From Bacteroidota bacterium (lineage in GTDB: Bacteria; Bacteroidota; Bacteroidia; Bacteroidales; F082): 64,000 bases of DNA. Under the pieces are notes generated by a model that saw only the letters and a list, made by a program, of their open reading frames with translations, searched no databases and was not told where the DNA came from. Positions 7,773 through 17,474 of the stretch are shown piece by piece (within the stretch, counting starts at the first letter, position 1; each line of letters starts with the position of its first letter). The stretch lies in NCBI GenBank assembly GCA_018830105.1, contig JAHJTC010000012.1, positions 1 to 64,000 on the forward strand, given 5' to 3'. A program made the translations under genes and the position numbers.

Positions 7773-8717
7773 ATGAATTTATCCTCTTCTTCCCTCAAAG
7801 TTATTTCTGTTAACATCTCAACCGAAAAAGGAACAGTTAAAAAGCCGGTCGAAAATATTCAACTTACCCATGAAGGTATTATAAACGATGCCCACGCAGG
7901 AAGCTGGCACCGCATGGTGAGTTTGCTGGGAACAGAAAGCTTCAGAAAATTTGAAAAAGAAGCAGGAAGGCCTCTGGCTTATGGCGAATTTGCGGAAAAT
8001 ATTACCACTGAAGGAATTATTTTGCACGAAACAGCTCCATTTGATCAGTTTCAGATTGGTGATGTATTGCTTGAAGTGACCCAAATTGGCAAAAAATGTC
8101 ACGGAAGCAGTTGTGCAATATTTAAGGAGGTAGGCAATTGCGTGATGCCAAAGGAAGGCATTTTTGCACGCGTGCTGAATGAAGGAGTTCTAAAACCGGG
8201 AGATAAAGGAATCTACCTACCAAAAACATTTAAAGTAATGGTGATTACCTTATCCGACAGGGCAAGCAAAGGCACTTATGAAGATTTGAGCGGCCCCGCT
8301 TTGGCAGATGAGCTAATTCCATTTTTTGGCATGAACAACTGGCATTATAACCTCGACAGGCAACTTATACCCGATAACAAGGATCAGCTTTCGACTTTAT
8401 TGCAAAAAGCTAAAATGGAATCCTATGATATGGTGTTTACCACCGGCGGCACCGGAATTGGCCTTCGAGACATTACTCCTGATGTTGTAAAAGCACATTT
8501 GGACGTAGAAATCCCGGGTATTATGGAACAAATCCGGCATAAATATGGCAGTGAAAAACCGCAAGCCCTGCTAAGCAGAAGCATCGCAGGTCGTATGGGC
8601 GAAACACTGGTTTATGCCCTTCCGGGGAGTAAAAAGGCCATTAAAGAGTATATGTCCGAAATTCTCCTTACACTGCGCCATTTGCTCTTTATGCTCAAAG
8701 GCATTGACATCCATTAA
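7773..8717 (+). CDS. MOSC domain-MogA fusion (molybdopterin adenylyltransferase)
   Basis: This 314-residue two-domain protein joins MOSC and MogA. Residues ~5-145 form a MOSC domain: AHAGSWHRMVSLL, the GEFAENITTEG turn, and GKKCHGSSC with a second Cys in NCVMPKEGIFARV. MOSC domains bind and deliver sulfur or act on the mature cofactor. Residues ~150-312 are a MogA/MoaB domain: VITLSDRASKGTYEDLSGP, the nucleotide-binding TTGGTGIGLRDITPD, and ALPGSKKAIKEY. MogA adenylates molybdopterin before metal insertion. The fusion puts cofactor activation and a carrier or sulfuration step on one chain. The aldehyde:ferredoxin oxidoreductase at 43.7 kb is a plausible customer for the cofactor. Confidence 0.9.
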   Translation: MNLSSSSLKVISVNISTEKGTVKKPVENIQLTHEGIINDAHAGSWHRMVSLLGTESFRKFEKEAGRPLAYGEFAENITTEGIILHETAPFDQFQIGDVLLEVTQIGKKCHGSSCAIFKEVGNCVMPKEGIFARVLNEGVLKPGDKGIYLPKTFKVMVITLSDRASKGTYEDLSGPALADELIPFFGMNNWHYNLDRQLIPDNKDQLSTLLQKAKMESYDMVFTTGGTGIGLRDITPDVVKAHLDVEIPGIMEQIRHKYGSEKPQALLSRSIAGRMGETLVYALPGSKKAIKEYMSEILLTLRHLLFMLKGIDIH

Positions 8718-8801
8718 GCCAATCCTTTCCTAATGGACTTATTAACATCTCGCTGAATATATTTTTTTCAATAAAATTAGCCTATTAAACTAAGGCTGGC
8801 T

Positions 8802-8809
8802 TATCTTTG
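8802..8809 (+). promoter_or_regulatory. -7 promoter element (TATCTTTG)
   Basis: It is an exact match, 20 bases before the ATG of the DivIC/FtsB gene. Confidence 0.6.
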
Positions 8810-8828
8810 CAAAAAGCGCAGCTTCAAG

Positions 8829-9122
8829 ATGAATAAAAGACAACTCCAGCACCTGCTTAAAAATAAATACTTCTATACCATTATTATATTTGGTGTTTGG
8901 ATTTTGTTTTTCGACCAAAACAGGTTGACCAATCAATTTAGATTGCAGCAGAATCTTTCTGCCCTCAAAGCGCAAAAAGACTATTACCTGCAAGAAATTG
9001 AACAGCAAAACAACATCACAAAAGCCCTGCAAAACGACACAGTAATGCTTGAAAAACTTGCGCGGGAAAAATACCTGATGAAACGCGATAAGGAAGTGAT
9101 TTACGTAATTGTTAAAGAGTAA
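8829..9122 (+). CDS. septum formation initiator, FtsB/DivIC family
   Basis: This 97-residue bitopic cell-division protein has a short basic cytoplasmic N-terminus and one transmembrane helix (about 14-29, YTIIIFGVWILFF). It continues as a periplasmic coiled coil (QNLSALKAQKDYYLQEIEQQ) and ends with the family signature LEKLAREKYLMKRDKEVIYVI (residues 74-94). In the divisome these proteins pair with FtsL and FtsQ to activate septal wall synthesis. Length is normal for the family. Whether to call it ftsB or divIC cannot be decided here. It is monocistronic. Confidence 0.9.
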   Translation: MNKRQLQHLLKNKYFYTIIIFGVWILFFDQNRLTNQFRLQQNLSALKAQKDYYLQEIEQQNNITKALQNDTVMLEKLAREKYLMKRDKEVIYVIVKE

Positions 9123-9612
9123 TTTCCTACTTTGCTGTACCTGTCTGAATTTCTGCCAACGACTTCATCCATGCTGAAATCTGCTGAAAAAAAATACCAG
9201 AAAGCTCCAAATGCAAAATGCGTAAAAGTAAAATTCAATGCCTTTTTTCGACCCATTTCATAAACCCTTGTTGAATTTACAATAATGCCACAATTTATAG
9301 TGATTATGGCATAATAACAGCTGTTTAGCGCGAACAAAAACTGCCCAATTTTTGTTATAAATGCAGATCAAATGACAATACAATGCGCAACTTTATAAAC
9401 TTTCTTTTTAGAAATCGTTTCAATAACAGGCTCTACTCTCCCCGCTCCTTTTCTGCACATAAAAATCATGAAAAGCAAGGTGTTGTGAGGTATCAATTTC
9501 ACATGCCAGGTATAAAAAACTACCACTTGCTGCCATTTAAAAGCAAACTGCAGGGTTCATTGAATATCTTTAAGCCATACTGGAACAAAACAATGAACAA
9601 AACAATTCGCTA
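9123..9612. other. 490-base intergenic stretch without a recognisable gene
   Basis: Short frames exist on both strands (about 76-78 codons), but their composition, rich in Asn, Phe and Arg, is what AT-rich noncoding DNA gives, and none shows a domain. One of them (9383-9613, plus) ends in TAATG overlapping the ABC-transporter ATG. This would allow translational coupling, but I do not believe the frame. A weak inverted repeat ATGCCA/TGGCAT lies around 9285-9312. No RNA gene is evident. Confidence 0.5.
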
Positions 9613-10524
9613 ATGACAACAGCGCATTTAGTTGAGGCCAACGGACTCATCAAGCGATTTGGCGCTATCAAAGCTGTTGATGGTGTTAGTTTCACTGTAA
9701 ACAGAGGCGATATATATGGATTCCTGGGACCCAATGGATCCGGTAAAAGCACAACGATAAGAATGATGCTGGGTTTGATAAAACCCGATAAAGGTGAAGT
9801 CAAATTGTTTGGGCAACCCATGAACAGAAAGAATTACAAGTTATTGGCCAAGGTAGGCGCCCTTATTGAACGACCGGATTTCTATACTTACCTTTCTGCT
9901 TCAAAAAACCTTGAGCTGCTTTCGAGCTATTCCGGTTTGCCAAAAGACAGCAGTCGGATCAGTGAGATACTGGATTTGGTAGGCCTAAGTGACAGAGCTG
10001 ACAGCAAAGTGAGAACCTTTAGCCAAGGTATGAAGCAAAGACTTGGCATTGCGCAAACGCTGCTCCATGATCCCGAACTAATTATTCTTGACGAACCTGT
10101 AAACGGCCTTGATCCACAAGGGATTAAGGATGTTAGAAACCTGTTATACAAACTTAATCAGGAAATGGGAAAAACCCTGATAATTTCATCGCACATCTTG
10201 CGTGAGATGGAGCTTGTTGCCAATCGCATGCTGGTAATCAGTCATGGAAAAGTGATGATAGAAGGCGATGTAAAAAGCTTGCTGAAAAGCAGTTCCGTAA
10301 AAGTTATTTTAGCGACCAATGACACCTCCAAGGCTGTGGATTTAATAAAAAAAACCTACCCGGATATACAACTGGAAATAAACAAACTCAATGAAATAAT
10401 CTTTCAGACGACAACCGAGGAAGTGCCAAAAATCAATCAACAGCTTGTAGAATCAGGCATTAAAGTGTATCAGTTGAGTGCATTAAACAGTCTTGAAGAT
10501 TACTTTTTATCCATCACAGCATGA
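9613..10524 (+). CDS. ABC transporter ATP-binding protein (ABC-2 exporter type)
   Basis: The 303-residue ATPase has Walker A GPNGSGKST (about residues 39-47), a signature replaced by the usual exporter variant FSQGMKQRLG, Walker B LIILDEP, the D-loop VNGLDPQG and the switch His in SSHIL. A C-terminal ~80-residue regulatory extension follows, as in BcrA/DrrA/GldA-type ATPases. It powers an exporter formed with the permease that starts inside its last codons (ATGA overlap at 10521-10524). The cargo is unknown; drug or lipid export and GldA-like functions are all possible. Confidence 0.93.
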   Translation: MTTAHLVEANGLIKRFGAIKAVDGVSFTVNRGDIYGFLGPNGSGKSTTIRMMLGLIKPDKGEVKLFGQPMNRKNYKLLAKVGALIERPDFYTYLSASKNLELLSSYSGLPKDSSRISEILDLVGLSDRADSKVRTFSQGMKQRLGIAQTLLHDPELIILDEPVNGLDPQGIKDVRNLLYKLNQEMGKTLIISSHILREMELVANRMLVISHGKVMIEGDVKSLLKSSSVKVILATNDTSKAVDLIKKTYPDIQLEINKLNEIIFQTTTEEVPKINQQLVESGIKVYQLSALNSLEDYFLSITA

Positions 10525-11357
10525 CAAATTTAATCAGGATAGAATTTGATAAGTTATTCAGAAGAGGAATTACTTACATCGGTTTCGCAGCGATATTACT
10601 TATTGTATTGGTAATTCAGGTGGGCATGTTTGTTGAAGGAAAAAAACTACTCGACTTCCTTATTAAAAGTCTTTCAGATGTTTTCATGCTCGAAGGAAAC
10701 CTCATAAATATTTACACCGTATCGTATGTGGTACTAAACAGCCTCTGGATTCATATTCCGGTGCTCGTCGCCATTGTTGCCGGCGATATGGTTTCGGGTG
10801 AAGCTGGTCGCGGAACTTTCAGATTGCTCATCACCCGGCCGGTAAGTCGCACCAAACTATTAACAGCCAAATATATAACAGCCCAGGCATACACCGCCAT
10901 GTTGATTCTGTTTTTAGTTTTTATGAGTCTTGGGATCGGAAAATTATTTTTCGAACCGGGCGATATGATCGTGCTTATGGAAACCATAAACATCTTTGAT
11001 GCATCTGATGTTTTGTGGCGATTTATGGCAGCCTATTCCTATGGCATGGTGAGTATGTGGGTAGTTTCAGGCCTGGCTTTTCTGTTCTCCACGCGTGCTT
11101 CAAACTCGCTGGGACCAGTGGTTGCCAGTATGTCGGTGTTGATTTTATTTTCTATAATATCCAATTTCAGTATTGGCATTTTCGATCCCATTAAGCCTTA
11201 TCGTTTTACGACTTATCTGAGTGGCTGGCAATTATTTTTCGCAGAACCTCTTGACTGGAAAGCCATTACAAATGCATTGCTGATTATGACGGCCCATATT
11301 ACGGTTTTCTATCTGGCTGCATTGTACATTTTCAGGAACAAAGACATTCAATCCTAA
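10521..11357 (+). CDS. ABC-2 type transporter permease
   Basis: This 278-residue membrane protein has about six predicted helices: one near residues 17-37, another at 68-88, further ones at 115-140, 167-192 and 203-225, and the last near 248-270. The segment AGDMVSGEAGRGTFRLLITRPVSRTKLL (residues 88-115) is the cytoplasmic coupling segment typical of ABC-2/BcrB permeases. It overlaps the ATPase gene by four bases (ATGA), so the two subunits are translationally coupled and make a 2+2 exporter. Nothing nearby identifies the substrate. Confidence 0.92.
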   Translation: MTNLIRIEFDKLFRRGITYIGFAAILLIVLVIQVGMFVEGKKLLDFLIKSLSDVFMLEGNLINIYTVSYVVLNSLWIHIPVLVAIVAGDMVSGEAGRGTFRLLITRPVSRTKLLTAKYITAQAYTAMLILFLVFMSLGIGKLFFEPGDMIVLMETINIFDASDVLWRFMAAYSYGMVSMWVVSGLAFLFSTRASNSLGPVVASMSVLILFSIISNFSIGIFDPIKPYRFTTYLSGWQLFFAEPLDWKAITNALLIMTAHITVFYLAALYIFRNKDIQS

Positions 11358-11431
11358 AAAAGCTAAACGAAGCCGGTCAGTATATACATTTTTCGCAGCG
11401 TTGATCACTTAAAACAATAAATAATAAACAG

Positions 11432-12151
11432 ATGGCACCTATTCATATCCTAAAATACCTTCAAAATAGTCTTCTCATTCTCGTTCTAATAATTCCATTT
11501 ACCATCAAAGCACAGCCGCTTGCCGACAGTTTAGTCAAAGAAGTGCTAAAAAAAAATGCACTGGTTCAATCATTTCGTGCTGACGTAAGTATTGATGTAG
11601 ATGTTGATTTTATTAATATTCCCATAAAAAAAGGTCGGATTTTTTTTAAAGCACCTGATAAGTTTAAATTCAGGGCTACAGGATTTGTGTTAGTTCCCAA
11701 AAAAGGGCTTGATTTTTCCGTTCAGGAAATGCTGCTACAGCCTCATACCGCCATTTATGTGTCGTCGGACGACACAAACCATATGCTGAAAATTGTACCT
11801 ATGAGTCAGGATGCAGATTATGTTATTGCAAATTTATGGATAGATCAAAAAAATCTAAGGATTAGTAAAGTAGCAATAACCAGTCAGCAACAAGGCAATT
11901 TCCTGATGAAATTTGGCTATGGCGACCTGGAATTTGATATTCCAACATCAACTGAGGTTTTTTTTGATATCAGTCAGGTTGATATCCCCATGCAGTTTAT
12001 CACCAATATGAAGCCTAAAAGAAAAGACAAAAATAGCCAGACGCAAGGCCGTGTGAAAATGACCTACAGCAATTTTAAAATTAACGGAGAAATCCCCGAT
12101 CAGGTTTTCGAAGAAAACGATAATGATTCAACAGTATTGATAGAAAATTAG
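11432..12151 (+). CDS. LolA-like periplasmic lipoprotein carrier
   Basis: The 239-residue protein has a signal peptide (hydrophobic core about residues 13-25, cleavage near KAQP) and then a LolA/LppX fold pattern. That pattern comprises a helix, long beta-strands (FRADVSIDVDVDFINIPI, RIFFKAPDKFKFRATGFVLV), and WIDQKNLRISKVAIT, which resembles the LolA strand pair around the conserved W-D. It probably carries lipoproteins or other lipids between membranes. It lies 74 bases after the ABC permease, so functional coupling to that exporter is possible but not shown. It has no partner LolB, as expected in Bacteroidota. Confidence 0.75.
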   Translation: MAPIHILKYLQNSLLILVLIIPFTIKAQPLADSLVKEVLKKNALVQSFRADVSIDVDVDFINIPIKKGRIFFKAPDKFKFRATGFVLVPKKGLDFSVQEMLLQPHTAIYVSSDDTNHMLKIVPMSQDADYVIANLWIDQKNLRISKVAITSQQQGNFLMKFGYGDLEFDIPTSTEVFFDISQVDIPMQFITNMKPKRKDKNSQTQGRVKMTYSNFKINGEIPDQVFEENDNDSTVLIEN

Positions 12152-12176
12152 AATTTCACCCTGCTGTTTTATCTTT

Positions 12177-14630
12177 CTAAAACTCACCATCATCCATCAT
12201 TGGCGCATCACCCCTTGATTGTCCATTGCGTTTTTTCTGCTGGTTTATCCGATAATTAAAATTAAGGGTAATGGTGGTCGTACTCCAGCGAAACTCGCTA
12301 TTGGAATAAAAATCTTCTCCAAAGGTTTCAAAGGCCCAGCGGCGCGTGCTGAAAATATCTCTTACACTCAGTGTCAGCGTTCCCTGACCTTTCAATATAT
12401 CTTTGCTGGCGCCAAAATCAGCAGACCAGGTAGCCTTGCGAACTCCCTGTGGCATATCCATCGGCCCGCGATAATTAAGGGCCAGCTGCATATCAAATCC
12501 ACGCTGAATATTGAATTTACTCATCAAGCGCCCGGTAAGGGTGTAATAATCTGTTTCATAAATAATATCATTGGCTTCACCCTCTGTCATCGATCGGAAA
12601 AAATTGAGATTGCCATTCAGATTCCACCATTTTACGGGAGAAATATTACCAATGAGCTCAAGGCCATAGCTGTTGTTCAAAGCAAAGTTTACCGGGCCTG
12701 AGTATGAAATCCCTGACGAATCCACGGTTTCAATTCGTTGAAAAACATCAGTACTTCTGCGGTAATATGTGTTGAAATTCAGGCTGGCTTTTTCCCAATA
12801 ACGCAGATAGCCTAATTCATAACTATCTGTATAGATAGGTTTTAGATTAGGGTTACCGGTACGAATATTACGGTTATCAGTAAAAGAACGAAAGGGATTT
12901 AATAGCCAAAATCCCGGCCGGCGGATTCTGCGACTATAACTTAGCTGCAACTGATCATCTTCGGTAAGCTTATAATTAAGATGAAGACTTGGGAAAAAAT
13001 CAAAATAATTTTGATTGCCGGCATCATCAGTTTCGCGCAACAAAGTGCTGATATCGGAATATTCAGTTCTGAGCCCAGCCTGATAGGAATAACGCCCAAC
13101 TTCGTTGCCATAAAGTAGGTAAGCAGCAAATATTTTTTCATCATAGATGAATCTGTTGGTATATTCAGGAAGGGGCACATACTGGCCGGTAGAGTCCATT
13201 TCTTCTACCATATAATCATTATCAATTTCGCGCTGTTCGTACTTTACACCTGCTTCAAATTTCGACTTTTTGGTAAACGGATGCACATAATCAACCTGAA
13301 ACTGAAAATTAGACTCGCGTTCATTGTTTTCAATTCTCTGAAACTCTTCTGTAATCATCATCCCTACCGGGGAAATTCTTTCGGTCACAGCAGAGTTCTC
13401 CGTTTCGGAATTATTAAAATAGCGAAAGTTTGCTGTAAGAGTTTGGTCTTCCCTTGCGAAATCCTTCTTAAAATCCAAGGAATATTCAAGATTGGGATCG
13501 GTTTCCTTTTCATTGTCCACACGTTCGCTATTGGCTAAAAATTCATTCCCTGGGCCAAAATCATCATAAATAACCGTTGATATATTCTCCTCATCAGAAG
13601 TGCGGTACATCAGGCTGAAAGTAAGCACATCATTGGGGGTAATAAAATATTCTGCTCCGGTTCTGATCATATTACTGAGGCCTTTTCTCTCTCTCTCGGA
13701 ATCCTGAAAAGTAGTATAGGTGCCATCTTCACGAAAAAAGTCGCGCCTGGAATTGCCCGACCCCAGCCGTTCGCGATAGTTCAAGGCATAATTTACGAAA
13801 AAATTGACTTTATTTAAGCGGTAATTTGTATTGATTCCGACGCCATACTGCAACGGAATACCCGTACTCAGGTCGATAGATCCATTAAATCCGTTGCGGC
13901 GATCTTTTTTGAGGACAATATTGATAATTCCGGCAGTGCCCTCTGCATCATAGCGCACCGATGGATTTGTAACTACCTCAATGCGATCGATCATATCCGC
14001 CTGTAAACTACGCAATGCATCGCGACTGTTGATGCCGGCAAGTCCGGAGACCTTTCCGTCAATCAAAATCCGCACGCCCTCGTCCCCTCTCAAACTTACA
14101 TTTCCTTCGATATCAACTGTTACAGAGGGAATATTTTCCAGCACTTCAATGGCGTTTCCTGCTGTGGTGCTAATATCCTTTCCAATATTAAAAATACGTT
14201 TATCAAGTGTCATTTCGACCGTACTTTTCTCCGCCACCACTTCAACTTCCTCCAGTAATGCATCATCGGGTGCAATAACGAGATTGCCCAAATCGACCAT
14301 ACTGCGGCCACGTGTCACTTCAATATCATCTATTAGCCTGGTGTGATATCCCAAAAACTGAACCGTAAGGTAATACTTTCCTTGTTTCAGCTTTAACTCA
14401 AAACTCCCGTTTGCATTTGTAATTCCACCCTCAACAAAAGATGAATCGGGCAGACTATATACCATGATTGTAGCATATTCCACTACCCGATTACTGGCTC
14501 TGTCAATTACTTTGCCTTTTATGCCACTTTCTTTATCTACGGGCACAACTTCTGTTGAATAAGCATTAAGGGTATTAAAAATCAAATAGATAAATAAAAA
14601 AAAGAAAATATAATTTAATCGTAAATGCAT
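12177..14630 (-). CDS. TonB-dependent receptor-like outer membrane beta-barrel protein
   Basis: This 817-residue protein starts with a signal peptide (to about residue 24). A carboxypeptidase-regulatory-like beta-sandwich follows (about 38-115, GIKGKVIDRASNRVVEYATI), then a plug domain (about 130-240, with NIPSVTVDIEGNVSLRGDEG and VEVVTNPSVRYDAEGTAGIINIVL). The remainder is a barrel rich in aromatic strands, including the RIRRPGFWLLNPF and TGNPNLKPIYTDSYELGY motifs typical of the OMP_b-brl_3 group. The end (NFNYRINQQKKRNGQSR) is unusually polar, and no SusD partner is adjacent, so it is not a classical glycan-utilisation SusC. The ligand is unknown. It is monocistronic and convergent with the LolA-like gene. 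Confidence 0.9.
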   Translation of the reverse strand: MHLRLNYIFFFLFIYLIFNTLNAYSTEVVPVDKESGIKGKVIDRASNRVVEYATIMVYSLPDSSFVEGGITNANGSFELKLKQGKYYLTVQFLGYHTRLIDDIEVTRGRSMVDLGNLVIAPDDALLEEVEVVAEKSTVEMTLDKRIFNIGKDISTTAGNAIEVLENIPSVTVDIEGNVSLRGDEGVRILIDGKVSGLAGINSRDALRSLQADMIDRIEVVTNPSVRYDAEGTAGIINIVLKKDRRNGFNGSIDLSTGIPLQYGVGINTNYRLNKVNFFVNYALNYRERLGSGNSRRDFFREDGTYTTFQDSERERKGLSNMIRTGAEYFITPNDVLTFSLMYRTSDEENISTVIYDDFGPGNEFLANSERVDNEKETDPNLEYSLDFKKDFAREDQTLTANFRYFNNSETENSAVTERISPVGMMITEEFQRIENNERESNFQFQVDYVHPFTKKSKFEAGVKYEQREIDNDYMVEEMDSTGQYVPLPEYTNRFIYDEKIFAAYLLYGNEVGRYSYQAGLRTEYSDISTLLRETDDAGNQNYFDFFPSLHLNYKLTEDDQLQLSYSRRIRRPGFWLLNPFRSFTDNRNIRTGNPNLKPIYTDSYELGYLRYWEKASLNFNTYYRRSTDVFQRIETVDSSGISYSGPVNFALNNSYGLELIGNISPVKWWNLNGNLNFFRSMTEGEANDIIYETDYYTLTGRLMSKFNIQRGFDMQLALNYRGPMDMPQGVRKATWSADFGASKDILKGQGTLTLSVRDIFSTRRWAFETFGEDFYSNSEFRWSTTTITLNFNYRINQQKKRNGQSRGDAPMMDDGEF

Positions 14631-14836
14631 AACCTTATGTTAATGATAAAATTTAAGTAAAACCAAAGTTTAGGATTGTAACAATGCTTTGAGACACCAA
14701 AAGCAATAAAAACTTGCTATCATAACAATCAAACCGACAAATTTATTCCTGTTTTCTCAAAAAAAAACTTAAAAACCAGTAAATGGTTGGTTTCCACAAG
14801 AAAGACAAAGCGGAAAGATGTTAAAAACCCAAAGAT

Positions 14837-17335
14837 CTATTGCGGATCAACATCCAAATGCACTATAACCGACTTATAATCGATGTTACCGCTAAAAATT
14901 GCCAGCTTCTTCAATAATTCACTTTTAATCTCATCAGGCGCTTGTCTGCGGTCGAATTTGAGTAAAATATGCTTGATATATAGATTTCTTATCCTTGAGA
15001 TCATTGGAAATTCAGGACCCAGCATATTTTTACCAAACACTTCCCGAAGCAGCAACGCAAAATCGCTCGCAGCCACATTAAGCTTATGTTGGTCGCGGTG
15101 CTTAAGTTTCACCAGTATAAGCCTGTAGTAAGGCGGGTATTGGTACTGTTTTCTGATCAACATCTGACGTTCGAACAACTCCTTATAGTTATTATCAATC
15201 ACATCCTTGAGAATGGGATGGCCGGGCTGGTGAGTCTGAATGATGACCTTGCCCTGTTTTGTTTTTCTTCCAGCCCTCCCACTTACCTGAGCCATAAGCT
15301 GATAACTACGTTCGTGTGCCCTAAAATCAGGGTAGGAGAGCATATTATCAGCGTTTAGAATCCCGACAATACTGACGCGATCAAAATCGAGCCCTTTAGT
15401 TACCATTTGTGTTCCGGCGAGAATGTCGGTTTTATGATCTTCGAAAGCTTCAATAATCTGTTGAAAGCCAAATTTGCTGCGTGTCGTATCCAAATCCAAT
15501 CGACCAATGCGGGCCTCCGGCATCAATAATTGCAATTCGTCCTGCACCTTTTCGGTTCCAAAACCATGCATCCTGAGTGCTGTACTTCTGCATTCAGGAC
15601 ATTCGGCAGGTACTTCAACAGCATAACCGCAATAATGGCAGCGCAGCATCCGCTGACTTTTATGATAAATCAGGGTTACGTCACAATGCCGGCATTCGGG
15701 CACCCAGTTACATTCATCACATTCCAGCCGCAAGGCAAATCCCCTTCTGTTTTGAAAAAGAATAACCTGTTCCTGCTGTTTGATAGCTTCTGCCATTTGA
15801 AGCATTAAGGGCCTGCTAAAATGCGCTTGAATCGTTTTGCGTTTCTTTTCTTCGCGCAGGTTCACAATTTCAATTGCAGGCAGCTTGATTCCGCCATAGC
15901 GTTCGTTGATTTCTACCAGCCCATATTTACCTGTTTTGGCATTAAAATAGCTTTCGTAGGCCGGCGTGGCTGACCCGAGCAGCACCTTAGCGCCATGCAT
16001 GCGTGCCAGCATCAATGCCGCATCGCGTGCATGATAGCGGGGAGCAGGGTCAAATTGCTTATACGAATTATCGTGCTCTTCATCAACGATGATTAATCCA
16101 AGTTTTTTATAAGGCAGAAACAAAGCCGAACGCGGCCCAATCACTAACTGGTGGGTTGCATTTGTATTGTTCTGTTCAAATTGAAGTACATCCTGCCATA
16201 TCTCAACCCTTTCGTGTAGATTATAACGGGAATGATATACGCCAAGCTGTTCTCCAAAATATTTCTTCAGGCGCGAAATAATCTGTGTTGTTAAGGCAAT
16301 CTCGGGCAGTAAAAACAGCACCTGTTCGCCTTTTTTTAAATAACTATCGATCAGCTTGATATAGAGTTCTGTTTTTCCGCTTGAGGTAACGCCATGCAAT
16401 AATACAGCCGGCTTTTCTGCAAACTGTTCCAGAATCTGTGTATAAGCATATTGCTGATTAACTGTGAATTGTATGGTTTCGGGCAAGGCATCGGCCTGAT
16501 ACCTTGTCAACCTGCTCACTTTTTTTTCGTAAATATCGAAAACCCCCTTATCTGCTAAAGCCTTCAACTGCGCATGTGACGCATTCGATTTTTTCAACAA
16601 GGCTTGCTGGGACAATTCACGTTCGCCCATGTTGTCAGCAGCAAAACTTAAAAAGGCCAGCACGATTTCCAGTTGTTTGTAGGCCCTTTTCTCCAGCTGA
16701 TCCATAAGCTGTCGCATCGCCTCTTCTTCTTGAAAATCTGAGGTTAAGCGAACGAACTTTTCTTTTTTCTCGTGGTATTTTTCCTTTAAATCTTCCTCCA
16801 TGACGATCAATTTCTTGTCAATCATGTTTTTAATCAAAGGCATCACTTTTTGAAAGCCCAGAATCTGACTCACATCGGCAAGGCTGAGTTTTGACTGAAG
16901 TTGAAGCGCTTCAACAATTTGAAATTCGTACTCATTGAGCGTTTGCTGATCCTGAATGTAAGTATCAGAGAGGGTGATAAGCGATTCGCTGCTTAGTTTG
17001 AGTGCAGAAGGAAGTGCTGCCTGCATCACCTCGCCGATATGGCATAGGTAATAAGCTTGCATCCAGTTCCAAAATTCGAGCTGCTGTTCATAGATCACGG
17101 GTTTTTCATCGAGCAAGCCCAAAATATACTTCGGGCTAAAAGCTGTTGGAATTTGCTCATGCAGCCGACTAATAATACCGGAAAGGACTTTTTTTCGGCC
17201 AAACTGTACAATAGCGCGCTGTCCAACCCTAACCGTATTATTAAGTTCGTATGGAATTCTGTAGGTAAAAGTTCCTGGAACTGGCAAAGGGATAATCATC
17301 TCCGCAAATAATGTCTTTCGCTCTTGGTGTGCCAT
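14837..17335 (-). CDS. priA: primosomal protein N' (replication restart helicase PriA)
   Basis: This 832-residue 3'-5' helicase reloads the replisome at stalled forks. An N-terminal DNA-binding domain (VPGTFTYRIPYEL, VGQRAIVQFG) precedes Walker A HGVTSSGKTELY (around Lys321), the DEEH box (IIVDEEHDNSYKQFDP), GSATPAYES, and the zinc-binding cysteine cluster (CDECNWVPECRHCDVTL and CHYCGYA...CPEC). The helicase motifs GTQMVTKGLDF and QVSGRAGR complete the picture. Length is slightly above the usual ~730-820. It has its own promoter and stands alone between unrelated genes. Confidence 0.97.
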   Translation of the reverse strand: MAHQERKTLFAEMIIPLPVPGTFTYRIPYELNNTVRVGQRAIVQFGRKKVLSGIISRLHEQIPTAFSPKYILGLLDEKPVIYEQQLEFWNWMQAYYLCHIGEVMQAALPSALKLSSESLITLSDTYIQDQQTLNEYEFQIVEALQLQSKLSLADVSQILGFQKVMPLIKNMIDKKLIVMEEDLKEKYHEKKEKFVRLTSDFQEEEAMRQLMDQLEKRAYKQLEIVLAFLSFAADNMGERELSQQALLKKSNASHAQLKALADKGVFDIYEKKVSRLTRYQADALPETIQFTVNQQYAYTQILEQFAEKPAVLLHGVTSSGKTELYIKLIDSYLKKGEQVLFLLPEIALTTQIISRLKKYFGEQLGVYHSRYNLHERVEIWQDVLQFEQNNTNATHQLVIGPRSALFLPYKKLGLIIVDEEHDNSYKQFDPAPRYHARDAALMLARMHGAKVLLGSATPAYESYFNAKTGKYGLVEINERYGGIKLPAIEIVNLREEKKRKTIQAHFSRPLMLQMAEAIKQQEQVILFQNRRGFALRLECDECNWVPECRHCDVTLIYHKSQRMLRCHYCGYAVEVPAECPECRSTALRMHGFGTEKVQDELQLLMPEARIGRLDLDTTRSKFGFQQIIEAFEDHKTDILAGTQMVTKGLDFDRVSIVGILNADNMLSYPDFRAHERSYQLMAQVSGRAGRKTKQGKVIIQTHQPGHPILKDVIDNNYKELFERQMLIRKQYQYPPYYRLILVKLKHRDQHKLNVAASDFALLLREVFGKNMLGPEFPMISRIRNLYIKHILLKFDRRQAPDEIKSELLKKLAIFSGNIDYKSVIVHLDVDPQ

Positions 17336-17351
17336 TCATGGAAAATATGGT

Positions 17352-17359
17352 CAAAATTA
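17352..17359 (-). promoter_or_regulatory. -7 promoter element (TAATTTTG) of priA
   Basis: It is an exact match on the minus strand, 16 bases before the priA ATG, giving a leader of about ten bases. Confidence 0.55.
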
Positions 17360-17413
17360 CACTTATTTTTTTCAACCCAAGCTTCGCAATCGAAGTGATG
17401 GATCAAAAATGAT

Positions 17414-17443
17414 CAAAAAAAAAAGCCGGAAAACCGGCTTTTT
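17414..17443 (-). terminator. Rho-independent terminator after the LruC gene
   Basis: A 9-bp stem (17421-17429 with 17434-17442) and an AAAA loop are followed on the minus strand by a long T-run (A-run 17416-17424). It ends the LruC/Plug transcript just before the priA promoter. Confidence 0.85.
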
Positions 17444-17474
17444 CACTGCGTATCTATACCATCCATTAGGCATC

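Noticed and set aside
9101-9337. 78-codon minus-strand frame downstream of the DivIC gene
   Set aside because: It overlaps the end of the DivIC/FtsB gene, has no recognisable motif, and shows the composition of AT-rich DNA.
9383-9613. 76-codon frame ending in TAATG before the ABC-transporter gene
   Set aside because: The overlap with the next ATG looked like translational coupling, but composition is rich in Asn, Phe, Arg and Lys, with no domain and no promoter; more likely noncoding.
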